The notes under the pieces were generated by a model, which was not told the origin of the DNA, ran no database searches, and worked only from the letters and a program-made list of their open reading frames with translations. A DNA stretch of 64,000 nt, taken from Neisseria canis. Lineage in GTDB: Bacteria > Pseudomonadota > Gammaproteobacteria > Burkholderiales > Neisseriaceae. The position numbers and the translations under genes were made by a program. Positions 8,602 to 17,933 of the stretch are shown in pieces (the stretch's first letter is position 1; the number at the start of each line of letters is the position of its first letter). Where the stretch lies: contig NZ_LR134313.1 of the NCBI RefSeq assembly GCF_900636765.1, forward strand, positions 1,984,001 through 2,048,000, given 5' to 3'.

Positions 8602-9447
8602 ATGCTCAGTTACCGCCACGCTTTCCACGCCGGAAACCATGCCGACATACTCAAACATTTCACGCTTTGGCTGGTGTTGGACTATTTCAATAAAAAAGAC
8701 AAACCCTATTGGTATATCGACACACATAGCGGCGCAGGTGTTTACAACCTTGCCGCCGAACAGGCGCAAAAGGTAGGGGAATACCGGCAAGGTATCGCCC
8801 GTTTGCGCGCCGCTTCCGGCTTGCCTGAGGCATTGCAGCAATTCAATGCCTGTCTGAACAAGCTTTTGCCTGATGAAAACCTGTATTGCGGCTCGCCTCT
8901 TTTAGCAGCGGCAACTTTGCGCGAAAGCGATAAAATGCGCTTATTTGAGCTGCATCCGGTAGATTTTGCGCTTTTACAGAATAATGTTCGGGAATGGAAA
9001 TTGGGCAGGCGCTGCATTACCAGGCAGGAAAACGGCTATCAAGGTTTGATTTCCCTACTTCCGCCCCCTACCCGGCGCGCCGTGGTATTGATTGATCCGC
9101 CTTATGAAGAAAAACAGGATTACGAGCGCGTGCTACAAACGCTGAAAGAGGCGCAAAAGCGCTTTGCGGAAGGTTGCTATCTGGTTTGGTATCCCTGCCT
9201 TTCCCGCGAAGAAAGCCGGAAGCTGCCGAAAGCTTTAACGAAACTTTCACCCGAAAACTATTTAAATGTGCAGCTTCATGTGCACGCCCCGCGCGCTGAC
9301 GGTTTCGGCATGCACGGCAGCGGCATGTTTGTCATCAATCCGCCCTACCTTTTGGCCAAACAGCTTACCGATACCCTGCCCGGTTTATGCAAACTTTTAA
9401 AACAAGATGACCGGGCGCGGTTTGAATTGGATTATCGGATTGCATAA
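8602..9447 (+). CDS. rlmJ: 23S rRNA (adenine-2030-N6)-methyltransferase RlmJ
   Basis: A 281-residue SAM-dependent methyltransferase that modifies A2030 of 23S rRNA. The N-terminus MLSYRHAFHAGNHADILKH is the hallmark of RlmJ, and IDTHSGAGVYNL supplies the SAM site. The catalytic motif is DPPYE in VVLIDPPYEEKQDYERV (about residues 161-177). One DUS is read in frame as NACLNK near residue 84, an insertion-like use of the uptake sequence in a surface loop. Confidence 0.95.
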   Translation: MLSYRHAFHAGNHADILKHFTLWLVLDYFNKKDKPYWYIDTHSGAGVYNLAAEQAQKVGEYRQGIARLRAASGLPEALQQFNACLNKLLPDENLYCGSPLLAAATLRESDKMRLFELHPVDFALLQNNVREWKLGRRCITRQENGYQGLISLLPPPTRRAVVLIDPPYEEKQDYERVLQTLKEAQKRFAEGCYLVWYPCLSREESRKLPKALTKLSPENYLNVQLHVHAPRADGFGMHGSGMFVINPPYLLAKQLTDTLPGLCKLLKQDDRARFELDYRIA

Positions 9448-9454
9448 TATGAAA

Positions 9455-9486
9455 ATGCCTGTCTGAAACACTTTTCAGACAGGCAT
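9455..9486. terminator. Bidirectional DUS-hairpin terminator between rlmJ and ftsX
   Basis: An inverted DUS pair with a TTCTTTC tract on its right side lies between two convergent genes. Confidence 0.65.
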
Positions 9487-9505
9487 TCTTCTTTCTCAAA
9501 CCCAT

Positions 9506-10429
9506 TTAAGATTTCTTGGCCTTAAAACCCAGCAAATGCTGCTGCGTCGCCAACCATGCACCGCCCATACCGAGCGCGGTAACCACCAGCAAAACCAGCA
9601 AAATTTCTGGGAAGGTAAAAAAGCGCCATTCAATGTTCACACCATAAGGTTTGAATATCTGGTTTACCAAAGGCCGGCTTGAAGTCATGAGCCAAGCGCA
9701 CAAAACCAAACTCACACCGGCGGCCAGCAGGCTTTGCCATGCAGCCTGATAAAGAAACGGGCGTCGGATGAAAGATGAAGGCGCACCCAAAAGCTTGGTA
9801 ATTTCAATCTCTTCTTTGCGGCTCAGAATCTGCAAACGGATGGTGTTATGCGCTACAAGCACAAAGGCCAAACTCAAGGTAACAGCCAGAAAATAAAAGA
9901 TTTTCCGAATGAAATCGTTTACCTGATACAGCGTTTGCATCCATTCCGCATCAAGTTCCGCACTTTCCACCATCGGAAATTGGTTCAAATCATTCTGCAA
10001 AGCCTTCATCTGCGCAGGAGCCGGATGGCCTTGCGGCGTTACGATAAACACATCGGGCAAAGGGTTTTCGTCCAGCATCGACACCAAATCCTGCCCGCCC
10101 ATGCTTTTCTGCAATTCGTCCAAACCCTGCTGCTTGCCGACAAATTCATATTTTTCAATCCGTTTATCCTGCGATAAAAGCTTACGCACCTCTTCATTGT
10201 CGCCTGTATCCGCGCCCAGCTCCATATAAAGCGTAATCTGCGGTGCTTCATTCATTTTGCCGATTAATGCCTGCGCACTCTGCACACCCAAATAAAGCGA
10301 CAAAGGCAAAGTCATGGCAATAGAGAGCATGATCAGAATCAAAAACATACCGAAAGGTTGGCGGATAAATTGCGCGGCAGCACTTTTGGCCGATTCTGCA
10401 TGCAGCGAAAAATAATGTTTGAAATTCAT
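9506..10429 (-). CDS. ftsX: Cell-division protein FtsX
   Basis: Integral membrane partner of FtsE, 307 residues. One transmembrane segment lies near residues 25-47, followed by a periplasmic domain (about 50-175, beginning IGKMNEAPQITLYMELGAD) and three further segments near 180-200, 230-250 and 275-297, the normal FtsX topology. The complex controls peptidoglycan hydrolases at the septum. The gene overlaps the ftsE stop codon by one base (TAATG). Confidence 0.94.
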   Translation of the reverse strand: MNFKHYFSLHAESAKSAAAQFIRQPFGMFLILIMLSIAMTLPLSLYLGVQSAQALIGKMNEAPQITLYMELGADTGDNEEVRKLLSQDKRIEKYEFVGKQQGLDELQKSMGGQDLVSMLDENPLPDVFIVTPQGHPAPAQMKALQNDLNQFPMVESAELDAEWMQTLYQVNDFIRKIFYFLAVTLSLAFVLVAHNTIRLQILSRKEEIEITKLLGAPSSFIRRPFLYQAAWQSLLAAGVSLVLCAWLMTSSRPLVNQIFKPYGVNIEWRFFTFPEILLVLLVVTALGMGGAWLATQQHLLGFKAKKS

Positions 10430-11079
10430 TATGCAAATCTCCCTTGATGCAAACGCAGAATCCGGTGGCCGTAATCCGCCATCAGGCTTTCATCATGAGC
10501 CGCCACGATAACCGTGGTGCCCGCCTCATGGAATGTTTTAAACAATTCCATAATATCCAAAGCATAAGCGCGGTCTAAGTTGGCCGAAGGCTCGTCGGCA
10601 ATCAGCAGGCTGGGCTGGTGCACCACGGCTCGGGCGATACACAGCCTCTGCTGTTCGCCGCCCGACATGGTAATCGGATCGGCTTTTTCCTTGCCCGCCA
10701 ATCCCACTTTTTCAATTGCAATCATCGCCCGTTCTTCCGCTGCTTTCACGTCATAGCCGGTAATCCGCAGCGGCAGAATCACATTTTGCAGCACGTTGCG
10801 GTCGTAGAGGATTTTATGGTCTTGGAAAACAATGCCGATGTGTTGGCGCAGAAAGCCGAGTTGGTTATCGGAAAGATCGCCGATATTCTGATTATTCATC
10901 CAAACCTTGCCTTCGGTAGGCTTGGTAATTCCGGCAATCAGCTTGAGCACGGTTGACTTGCCCGCTCCCGAATGCCCTGCCAGAAAAATCATTTCTCCTT
11001 TATTGATTTGAAAGCTCAGATTTTGGATTGCTGCGAATCCGCCCGGGTAGATTTTAGAGACTTGTTCGAATCGTATCAT
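10429..11079 (-). CDS. ftsE: Cell-division ATP-binding protein FtsE
   Basis: A 216-residue ABC ATPase. Walker A is GHSGAGKST (about residues 35-43), the signature is MSGGEQQRLCIARA, Walker B is LLIADEPSANLD, and the switch histidine is in VAAHDESLM. FIRFEQVSKIYPGG-type N-terminal and FQDHKILYDRNVLQNV Q-loop sequences are characteristic of FtsE. It powers FtsX at the division site. Confidence 0.95.
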   Translation of the reverse strand: MIRFEQVSKIYPGGFAAIQNLSFQINKGEMIFLAGHSGAGKSTVLKLIAGITKPTEGKVWMNNQNIGDLSDNQLGFLRQHIGIVFQDHKILYDRNVLQNVILPLRITGYDVKAAEERAMIAIEKVGLAGKEKADPITMSGGEQQRLCIARAVVHQPSLLIADEPSANLDRAYALDIMELFKTFHEAGTTVIVAAHDESLMADYGHRILRLHQGRFA

Positions 11080-11209
11080 GATGGTTATCTATGTTATTTA
11101 AGCCAATATAATATTTAAACCAATATCCGACCGATTATACAATAAGGCCGACTCAAACCGACCATCTGTTTTATAATTGCGAGACAAATCCAAGATAAAA
11201 GGAAACACA

Positions 11210-11458
11210 ATGCTAACCCCCGATCAAGTGAAGCAGATGATTGCCGATATCGCCCCGTGCGAACACATCGAAGTAGAAGGCGACGGCCACCATTTTTTTG
11301 CCACCATCGTTTCCAGCCGGTTCCAAGGCAAAGCACGCTTGGCGCGCCACCGCATGATTAAAGACGGCCTGGCCGAAAAGCTCGCTTCCAACGAACTGCA
11401 CGCCCTTTCCATCCAAACTGCCGCCACGCCTGAAGAATGGGCGGCCAAAGGCAACTGA
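11210..11458 (+). CDS. ibaG: BolA-family protein, IbaG type
   Basis: An 82-residue BolA/IbaG domain. VEGDGHHFFATIVSSRFQGKARLARHRMI followed by LHALSIQTAATPEEW matches E. coli IbaG (VSGDGSHFQVIAV ... IHAVSIKAYTPAEW). Such proteins bind monothiol glutaredoxins and [2Fe-2S] clusters. Its place just before murA is the common proteobacterial order. An AAAGGAAAC ribosome site supports the ATG at 11210. Confidence 0.92.
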   Translation: MLTPDQVKQMIADIAPCEHIEVEGDGHHFFATIVSSRFQGKARLARHRMIKDGLAEKLASNELHALSIQTAATPEEWAAKGN

Positions 11459-11473
11459 AAAAGGGCTCAAGCA

Positions 11474-11749
11474 ATGATCGACAAACAAACTTTCCTGCAA
11501 GCTTTCATCGTTCATTTGCAAGTCAATCAAATCCCGTTTAAAGAAAAAAGCGACCATATCCATTTATCGCAAAGCAACCAGCGTTTTTTTCTGGAAATGA
11601 TCGCCTACGAAAACGGCACATTCGAAACACTCATCACCGATTTGGGCAACGGCTCTTTTGCCAAGCGCGAACAAGGGGAATGGGTGGATGCCAACGATTT
11701 GAAAGCGCGGCTGCTATCCTATCAGGATATTCTGAATAAAGCCCGTTAA
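11474..11749 (+). CDS. Hypothetical protein between ibaG and murA
   Basis: A 91-residue soluble protein that I do not recognise. It begins 15 bases after ibaG, with a GGGCTCAAGC ribosome-site-like sequence, so it is probably translated from the same mRNA. It mixes polar helices and short hydrophobic strands (RFFLEMIAYENGTFETLITDLGNG) and ends in an amphipathic helix. There is no signal or membrane segment. Confidence 0.65.
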   Translation: MIDKQTFLQAFIVHLQVNQIPFKEKSDHIHLSQSNQRFFLEMIAYENGTFETLITDLGNGSFAKREQGEWVDANDLKARLLSYQDILNKAR

Positions 11750-11758
11750 TCCGAACCC

Positions 11759-11788
11759 ATGCCTGTCTGAAAATATTCAGACAGGCAT
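11759..11788. terminator. DUS-hairpin terminator
   Basis: An inverted DUS pair with a short loop follows the 91-residue protein gene. Confidence 0.6.
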
Positions 11789-11914
11789 TGCCAACCCATA
11801 TCCCAAAACCGCCTTTATCTTTTATAATTCCCCATTCGGCGCCATAAGCCATAACATTCATTCCCAAGCAGCCGAAACGAGCTGCCGCCCCTATTATTTC
11901 GAAAGACCAAAACT

Positions 11915-13165
11915 GTGGATAAACTCAAAATCTCCGCCAACGGCCCGTTAAACGGCGAAATCACCGTATCCGGCGCCAAAAACGCCGCCCTGCCGCTGAT
12001 GTGCGCAGGCTTGCTCACCGCAGGCACTTTGCGCCTGAAAAACGTACCCATGCTGCGCGACGTGAAAACCACCCAAAAACTGCTGCAAGGCATGGGCGCG
12101 CGCGTGCTGACCGACAATGTGCACGAATTTGAAATCAACGGCGGCACGGTCAACAACACCGTCGCCCCGTATGAATTGGTAAAAACCATGCGCGCTTCGA
12201 TTCTGGTGCTCGGCCCCACGCTGGCGCGCTTCGGCGAAGCCCAAGTGAGTTTGCCCGGCGGCTGCGCCATCGGTTCGCGCCCCGTCGACCAACACTTGAA
12301 AGGCTTGGAAGCGATGGGCGCGGAAATCACCATCGAACACGGCTATGTGAAAGCCAAAGGCCGCTTGAAAGGCGCGCGCGTGGTGATGGATGTGGTTACC
12401 GTGGGCGGCACCGAAAACCTGCTGATGGCCGCCACTTTGGCCGAAGGCACCACCATTCTGGAAAACTGCGCCATCGAGCCGGAAGTGGTGGATTTGGCCG
12501 AATGCTTGGTTAAAATGGGCGCGAAAATCAGCGGTATCGGCACGCCGACCATGATCGTCGAAGGCGTGAAAGAATTGCACGGTTGCGAGCACAGCGTTGT
12601 GCCCGACCGCATTGAAGCAGGCACTTTCCTGTGCGCCGTCGCCATGACCGGCGGCAAAGTGGTGTTGCGCAACGCCGCACCGAAAACCATGGAAGTGGTG
12701 CTGGATAAACTGGTGGAAGCCGGTGCCGTTATCGAAGCGGGCGACGACTGGATTTCCATCGACATGCGGCAACGTCCCAAAGCCGTGGATATCCGCACCA
12801 TGCCTCACCCGGGTTTTCCCACCGACATGCAGGCGCAGTTTATGGTGATGAACGCCATTGCCGAAGGCAATGGCAAAGTGGTGGAAACCATTTTTGAAAA
12901 CCGCTTCATGCACGTGCCTGAATTGAACCGCATGGGCGCGAACATTACCGCCGAAGGCAATACCGCGATTGTGAAAGGCGTGGAAAGATTGTCCGGCGCC
13001 ACCGTGATGGCCACCGACCTGCGCGCTTCCGCCAGCTTGGTGATGGCGGGCTTGGTGGCCGACGGCGAAACCATCGTCGAGCGCATCTACCACCTCGACC
13101 GCGGTTACGAGCATATCGAAACCAAACTCGGCAAAGTGGGCGCGAAAATCGAGCGTATCAGCTGA
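11915..13165 (+). CDS. murA: UDP-N-acetylglucosamine 1-carboxyvinyltransferase MurA
   Basis: A 416-residue enzyme for the first committed step of peptidoglycan synthesis, transfer of enolpyruvate from PEP to UDP-GlcNAc. The N-terminal [14 protein letters not shown] motif is present ([12 protein letters not shown]). The active-site cysteine lies in [16 protein letters not shown] (about residue 112-115), the residue alkylated by fosfomycin, so the enzyme should be of the sensitive type. [13 protein letters not shown] and LNRMGANI are also typical. The start is a GTG at 11915; it gives the standard N-terminus (M)[14 protein letters not shown], and no ATG lies nearby. Confidence 0.96.
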   Translation: MDKLKISANGPLNGEITVSGAKNAALPLMCAGLLTAGTLRLKNVPMLRDVKTTQKLLQGMGARVLTDNVHEFEINGGTVNNTVAPYELVKTMRASILVLGPTLARFGEAQVSLPGGCAIGSRPVDQHLKGLEAMGAEITIEHGYVKAKGRLKGARVVMDVVTVGGTENLLMAATLAEGTTILENCAIEPEVVDLAECLVKMGAKISGIGTPTMIVEGVKELHGCEHSVVPDRIEAGTFLCAVAMTGGKVVLRNAAPKTMEVVLDKLVEAGAVIEAGDDWISIDMRQRPKAVDIRTMPHPGFPTDMQAQFMVMNAIAEGNGKVVETIFENRFMHVPELNRMGANITAEGNTAIVKGVERLSGATVMATDLRASASLVMAGLVADGETIVERIYHLDRGYEHIETKLGKVGAKIERIS

Positions 13166-13225
13166 TATATTGCCGCTGAGCGGTAAACCGCTGTTTTCCT
13201 AACACCCCAGGTTCAGGAGCATGCC

Positions 13226-13843
13226 ATGAAAGTTTACACAGCAGAAGAAATGCGCCGACACGAGCAAATGGCCGTGGATAAAGGCATCAGTTTTGCACAA
13301 CTTATGGAAAATGCCGGCAGCGCGGCGGCAGACGATCTGCTCAAACGTTTTCCCCAAGCCGGCAGCGCACTGATTGTATGCGGCAAAGGAAATAACGGCG
13401 GAGACGGCTTGGTTATCGCCCGCATCTTGCAAGCGGCAGGCTGGCAGGCAGACATTGTGTTTGTGTTGGGCAACGAATTGTCGCCGCTGGCAGAATCCAA
13501 CCGCCAAAAGCTGCTTAATCTGCACGGCATCGAATTTGCCGAACTCAATGCCTGTCTGAAAAAGCCTTATGATTTGATTATCGACGGCATTTTCGGCACC
13601 GGTTTTACCGGCTCGCTGCCGCAGGCAGTGGCAGAAACCTGCCGCAGCTTAAACGCCATGCTGGGCGCCAAAATCGCGCTGGATATTCCCACCGGTTTGA
13701 ATTGCGACACAGCCGAGGCCGATGCCGACACCTTTCGGGCCGACATTACCTACACGTTTGCCGCCTACAAACCCGCGCATCTTCATGATGCCGGCAAAGC
13801 CTATTGCGGCGAAACCCTATGTTTGGATATAGGAATTGAGTAA
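13226..13843 (+). CDS. nnrE: NAD(P)H-hydrate epimerase (YjeF N-terminal domain only)
   Basis: A 205-residue protein with the NnrE fold. GKGNNGGDGLVIAR (about 52-65) and IDGIFGTGFTG (about 116-126) are the substrate and cation loops, and IALDIPTGLNCDT follows. It epimerises R-NADHX to the S form so that the dehydratase NnrD can repair it. In E. coli the two activities are fused; here only the epimerase half exists in this gene. A DUS is read in frame as NACLKK at about residue 109-114. The ribosome site is CAGGAG. Confidence 0.92.
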   Translation: MKVYTAEEMRRHEQMAVDKGISFAQLMENAGSAAADDLLKRFPQAGSALIVCGKGNNGGDGLVIARILQAAGWQADIVFVLGNELSPLAESNRQKLLNLHGIEFAELNACLKKPYDLIIDGIFGTGFTGSLPQAVAETCRSLNAMLGAKIALDIPTGLNCDTAEADADTFRADITYTFAAYKPAHLHDAGKAYCGETLCLDIGIE

Positions 13844-13878
13844 TACACCGCTGCAAGACCCATCATAAGCAGCATCCG

Positions 13879-13919
13879 ATGCCTGCCTGAAAACCAACGC
13901 CGCCTTTTCAGACAGGCAT
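13879..13919. terminator. DUS-hairpin terminator (one arm variant)
   Basis: The left arm is ATGCCTGCCTGAAA (one mismatch) and the right arm a perfect inverted DUS. It separates nnrE from rarD. Confidence 0.5.
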
Positions 13920-13950
13920 TGCCTTTAACCCAAAGATTCCGACCACTCAT

Positions 13951-14862
13951 ATGCACACGACAAACCGCCACACATCCGACGACGAGCGCAAAGGCTTATG
14001 GTATGCGCTGGGCTGCTATTCCATCTGGGGGCTGTTCCCGATTTACTGGTATCCGCTCAACCAATCGGCCATAGGCGCGGATCAGATTCTCGCGCAGCGC
14101 ATTGTTTGGTCGGCCGTCTTCGCCCTGCTGATGCTGCTTATATTCAAGCAAACAGCTGCCGTGCGCGCCGCCTTCAAAAATCCGAAAATTTTGGGTCTGC
14201 TCATGCTTTCCTCGTTTCTGATCGGCATCAACTGGCTGGTTTACCTGTGGGCGATTGTCAACCATCATGTGCTGGATGCCAGCCTCGGCTATTTCATCAA
14301 CCCTTTGTTCAACGTATTGCTCGGCGGCCTGATTTTTAAGGAGCCGTTAAACCGCGCTCAAAAAGCCGCCGTTGTGCTCGCCCTGATCGGCATTCTTTGG
14401 CTGGCGCTGCCTGCAGGGCAGATTCCGTGGGTGGCCCTGCTGCTTGCCTTCAGCTTCGGCGGCTACGGCCTGATACGCAAACTCGCCCCCATGGAGGCCT
14501 TACCCGGCTTGGCTTTGGAAACTTTGCTTATCGTGCCTTTCGCGCTGGCTTATTTGGCCTGGTGCCATACACAAGGCACATTGGTTTTCGGCGAACTCAA
14601 CACCCTGCAAATTTCCCTTCTGCTCGGCTCCGGCGCCATCACCACCATACCTCTGCTGTTTTTCGCCGCCAGCGCCAAACGTATACCCTTATCATTGCTC
14701 GGCATCTTGCAATACGGTGTACCGACTTCACAGTTTTTTATCGGGCTGACTTTGTTTGGCGAGAGCTTCGATTTCAACCGCTTCATCGGCTATTTATGGG
14801 TATGGGCCGGCGTGGCCGTGTTTCTGCTTGCCGGCTGGCGGGCAAGAAAAATGCCTGTCTAA
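13951..14862 (+). CDS. rarD: RarD-type EamA permease
   Basis: A 303-residue inner-membrane protein with about ten hydrophobic segments. The N-terminal KGLWYALGCYSIWGLFPIYW is highly typical of RarD, and two EamA repeats follow. The family is annotated as chloramphenicol-sensitive but its natural substrate is not known. The C-terminal codons run into a DUS: the reading frame ends MPV-stop because the DUS carries TCTAA in place of TCTGA, so the terminator's left arm also supplies the stop codon. Confidence 0.9.
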   Translation: MHTTNRHTSDDERKGLWYALGCYSIWGLFPIYWYPLNQSAIGADQILAQRIVWSAVFALLMLLIFKQTAAVRAAFKNPKILGLLMLSSFLIGINWLVYLWAIVNHHVLDASLGYFINPLFNVLLGGLIFKEPLNRAQKAAVVLALIGILWLALPAGQIPWVALLLAFSFGGYGLIRKLAPMEALPGLALETLLIVPFALAYLAWCHTQGTLVFGELNTLQISLLLGSGAITTIPLLFFAASAKRIPLSLLGILQYGVPTSQFFIGLTLFGESFDFNRFIGYLWVWAGVAVFLLAGWRARKMPV

Positions 14863-14880
14863 AAAGTTTCAGACAGGCAT
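14851..14880. terminator. DUS-hairpin terminator overlapping the rarD stop
   Basis: A nearly perfect inverted DUS pair (left arm ATGCCTGTCTAAAAA). It lies between the convergent rarD and trxA genes. Confidence 0.6.
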
Positions 14881-14898
14881 TTCAAACGCTATTTCACA

Positions 14899-15228
14899 TT
14901 AGCCGATAGAAGCATTCACAAACGCCACCAACTGGCCTTTAGCCAATGCGCCCACTTTAGTGGCAACGCTTTGGCCGTTTTTAAACACCATCAGCGTCGG
15001 AATACCGCGCACGCCGAATTGCGCAGGCGTTTGCTGGTTGTCGTCAATATTGATTTTTACCACTTTCACTTTGCCTTCAAACTCAGCCGCCACTTCGTCC
15101 AAAATCGGCGCAATCATTCTGCAAGGGCCGCACCACGGCGCCCAAAAATCCAGCAAAACCGGCACATCTGATTTCAAAACATCTTGCTCGAAAGAAGCAT
15201 CGGTAGCGTGTACGACTAAATTGCTCAT
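14899..15228 (-). CDS. trxA: Thioredoxin 1
   Basis: A 109-residue cytoplasmic thioredoxin with the active site WCGPC in [19 protein letters not shown] (about residues 26-44) and the cis-proline loop RGIPTLM. It reduces protein disulfides, using thioredoxin reductase. An AAAGGAAAA ribosome site precedes the ATG. Single gene. Confidence 0.96.
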   Translation of the reverse strand: MSNLVVHATDASFEQDVLKSDVPVLLDFWAPWCGPCRMIAPILDEVAAEFEGKVKVVKINIDDNQQTPAQFGVRGIPTLMVFKNGQSVATKVGALAKGQLVAFVNASIG

Positions 15229-15335
15229 ATTTTTTCCTTTTCTTTTGGAAACACAGCCATGAAAAATCCCGTTTCACAGCCGCTACGTGAATAAAACTAA
15301 CCTGTTAGTGAGGATAAGGCCGCCGGGCTTAAATT

Positions 15336-16880
15336 TCAAGCCTTATTATGCGCTAATAGTTTTTTCGTATAGTCGTTATCAGGATTTGCAAACACCGCCC
15401 CGCAATCACCCTGTTCCACCACCGCGCCGTCTTTCAACACCATCACGCGGTGCGACAAAGCATTGATCACCGCCAAATCATGGCTGATGATAATCAGGCT
15501 CAAGCCATGCTCCTGCTGCAAATCGCCCAAAAGCTTCAAAATCTGCTGTTGCCATTGCACATCAAGCGCACTGGTCGGCTCGTCGAGCACCAAAATTTTC
15601 GGGCGCACAATAATCGCGCGCGCAATTGCCAGCCGCTGACGCTGCCCGCCGGAAAACTCGTGCGGGTATCGCTCCAGAATATCACCGTGCAAACCCACCG
15701 TTTGCAGCACCTCAAGCACCCGTGCCTTTTTCTGATCCGCATCCAACTCAGGCTCATACACATTCAAAGCCTCGGACACTATTTCCAACACATTCATGCG
15801 CGGGTTAAATGCGCCGAACGGATCCTGAAACACCATCTGCGTTTCGCGCCGCAAATCGGGCCGCCAAGCTTCTCCCCGGATTTTCAGGCTGCCTTTTGCA
15901 GGCATCAGCTTTACCAAAGCCTTGGCCAGCGTGGTTTTTCCGCTGCCGCTCTCGCCGATTACGCCCAGCGTTTCACCGCTTTTCAAGGTGAACGACACCG
16001 GTTGCAGCAACACTTTTTCCCGCTTTTTAAACCAGCCCGCCCGCTCGCTGACCGACACGCTGACTTGCTTTGCCTCCATCACCGTTTCCGCGTTTTCAGA
16101 CAGGCATTGCACTCTGCGCTCGGGCACGGCGTTCAGCAACATTTGCGTATATTCATGCTGCGGCCGCGCAAACACTTCCGCCACGCTGCCTTGCTCGACC
16201 ACACGCCCGTGCTGCATTACCACCACATTATCGGCAAAGCGGCGCACCAAGTTCAAATCATGGCTGATGTAGAGCAGCGTCATATTTTTCGATTGCTGCA
16301 AGCGCCCGAGCAAATCCAAAATCTGCGCCTGCACCGCCACATCCAGCGCCGTGGTCGGCTCGTCGGCAATCAGCAGCTTCGGCTCCGCCGCCACCGCCAT
16401 CGCAATCATCGCCCGCTGCCGCTGCCCGCCGGAAAGCTGAAACGGGTAGGCAAACGCTTTTTTTTCAGGGTCGTGAATGCCCGTTTCCGCAAGCAGCCCA
16501 ACCGCCCTCGCCCACGCCTGTTTCTTATCCAATCCCAAATGCAGTGTCAACACCTCGGCAATTTGCGCACCCACGCGCATCACAGGGTTCAGCGCCGTCA
16601 TCGGCTCCTGAAACACCATGCCGATTTCCCGCCCGCGCAAACGCCGCAGCTGCCGTTCGCTGCAATCAAGCAGGTTTTCGCCGTTAAATTTCAGGCTGCC
16701 GCTCAACGACACATCCGGATGCAAACGCATAATCCCCTGCGCCAACACCGTTTTACCGCTGCCGCTTTCGCCCACAACCGCCGTTTTGCTGCCCTGTTTG
16801 ACGGTGAGATTGATGTCGTAAAGCACTTGTTTGCCGGGGAAAGAGGCATTTAGATTTTCAATTTGCAGAATATTCATCAT
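15336..16880 (-). CDS. yejF: Peptide ABC transporter, double ATP-binding protein YejF
   Basis: A 514-residue fusion of two Dpp/Opp-type ATPases, as in YejF. Both halves have Walker A GESGSGKT (about residues 37-44 and 314-321), signatures LSGGQRQRAMIA and FSGGQRQRLAIARA, and Walker B LLIADEPTTALD and LVLDEPTSALD. It energises import of oligopeptides and, in E. coli, of microcin C. A DUS is encoded in frame between the two halves (RVQCLSENAETV, about residue 258), so the linker tolerates the uptake sequence. The gene overlaps the yejE stop codon (ATGA). Confidence 0.93.
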   Translation of the reverse strand: MMNILQIENLNASFPGKQVLYDINLTVKQGSKTAVVGESGSGKTVLAQGIMRLHPDVSLSGSLKFNGENLLDCSERQLRRLRGREIGMVFQEPMTALNPVMRVGAQIAEVLTLHLGLDKKQAWARAVGLLAETGIHDPEKKAFAYPFQLSGGQRQRAMIAMAVAAEPKLLIADEPTTALDVAVQAQILDLLGRLQQSKNMTLLYISHDLNLVRRFADNVVVMQHGRVVEQGSVAEVFARPQHEYTQMLLNAVPERRVQCLSENAETVMEAKQVSVSVSERAGWFKKREKVLLQPVSFTLKSGETLGVIGESGSGKTTLAKALVKLMPAKGSLKIRGEAWRPDLRRETQMVFQDPFGAFNPRMNVLEIVSEALNVYEPELDADQKKARVLEVLQTVGLHGDILERYPHEFSGGQRQRLAIARAIIVRPKILVLDEPTSALDVQWQQQILKLLGDLQQEHGLSLIIISHDLAVINALSHRVMVLKDGAVVEQGDCGAVFANPDNDYTKKLLAHNKA

Positions 16881-17899
16881 CCCCTCGCCCTCACATCAAA
16901 CGCGTGCCGCAGCCCTTCGCCTATCATTACCAATAAAAGCAGCATCACGGTCAGGGTGCCGAATGCAGACAGGCCTATCCACCAAGCGTCGAGATTGTCT
17001 TTGCCTTGTGCCAGCAGTTCGCCCAAGCTCGCTTGCGAAGCGGGCACGCCCAAGCCGAGGAAGTCGAGGCTGGTAAGGGCGAGCACGCCGCCGGATATAC
17101 GGAAAGGCAGGAAAGCGAGCACGGGGGTTAGGCTGTTGGGCAGAATGTGGCGCCACATGATGGTGCGGTCGGGCACGCCCATGCTTTTGGCAGCCAGCAC
17201 ATAATCAGCCTGCCGGTTTTTAAGAAATTCGGCGCGCACATAGTCGGATAAGCCCATCCAGCCGAATAAGGAAAGCAGAAACAGCAGCACCAGCAGGCCG
17301 GGGTTAAAAAATGATGAAAGGATAATCAGCAGATAAAGCTCGGGCATGCCGCCCCAGATTTCCATAAAACGCTGCATCAGCAAGTCGGTTTTGCCGCCGA
17401 AATAGCCCTGTACGGCGCCGGCCAACACGCCGATGGTGGTGGTAACTGCGGTCAGCACCAAAGCAAACAGCAGGGAATCGCGGAAGCCGTACACCAATCT
17501 TGCCAATACGTCGCGGCCGCGATCGTCGGTGCCCAGCAGGTGGTTGGCGGAGGGCGGCGCGGGATCGGGCAGCGTGTCGAAGTCGTTTAAGGTGTTGGCG
17601 GCGTAGGGATTCACCGGATAAACCGCACGGTTGCCGCCACCGGTGATGTTGTGTTTGATAAGCGGGTCGAGATAGTCGGCGGCGGTGTCGAAATCGCCGC
17701 CGAAATCTTTGTCGTGATAGGTTTTGAAAATGGGAAAGTAGTGGCGGCCTTCGTAGCTCACCCACAAGGGCTTGTCGTTGCTCCACAAGGGTGCGAGCAA
17801 GGCGGCGGCAAAAAGCAGCAGCAGGATAATCAGGCTGATGCTGCCGCGCTTGTGTTTTTTAAAGGATTGCCAGGCTTTTGCGGCTAAGATGTTTCGCAT
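16877..17899 (-). CDS. yejE: Peptide ABC transporter permease YejE
   Basis: Inner-membrane permease of 340 residues, with one N-terminal segment (SLIILLLLFAAALLAPLW) and a large periplasmic loop that includes LLGTDDRGRDVLARLVYGFR, the hallmark of DppC/YejE permeases. Five more segments and the EAA cytoplasmic loop follow (YVLAAKSMGVPDRTIMWRHILPNSL). The ATG at 17899 gives the family N-terminus MRNILAAKAWQSF. The frame is open further upstream, but only across a DUS and into yejB. Confidence 0.94.
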   Translation of the reverse strand: MRNILAAKAWQSFKKHKRGSISLIILLLLFAAALLAPLWSNDKPLWVSYEGRHYFPIFKTYHDKDFGGDFDTAADYLDPLIKHNITGGGNRAVYPVNPYAANTLNDFDTLPDPAPPSANHLLGTDDRGRDVLARLVYGFRDSLLFALVLTAVTTTIGVLAGAVQGYFGGKTDLLMQRFMEIWGGMPELYLLIILSSFFNPGLLVLLFLLSLFGWMGLSDYVRAEFLKNRQADYVLAAKSMGVPDRTIMWRHILPNSLTPVLAFLPFRISGGVLALTSLDFLGLGVPASQASLGELLAQGKDNLDAWWIGLSAFGTLTVMLLLLVMIGEGLRHAFDVRARG

Positions 17900-17933
17900 A
17901 AGTCTCCGTTTTGGTCTATGCCTGTCTGAAAGG

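Noticed and set aside
11948..13114. Long antisense frame (388 codons) opposite murA
   Set aside because: murA is unmistakable on the other strand with its catalytic cysteine; the antisense product is rich in His/Gly/Phe, a usual artefact of GC-biased codons read backwards.
15450..16853. Antisense frame of 467 codons opposite yejF
   Set aside because: Arg/His/Gln-rich product without any domain; yejF on the minus strand has two full ABC motif sets.
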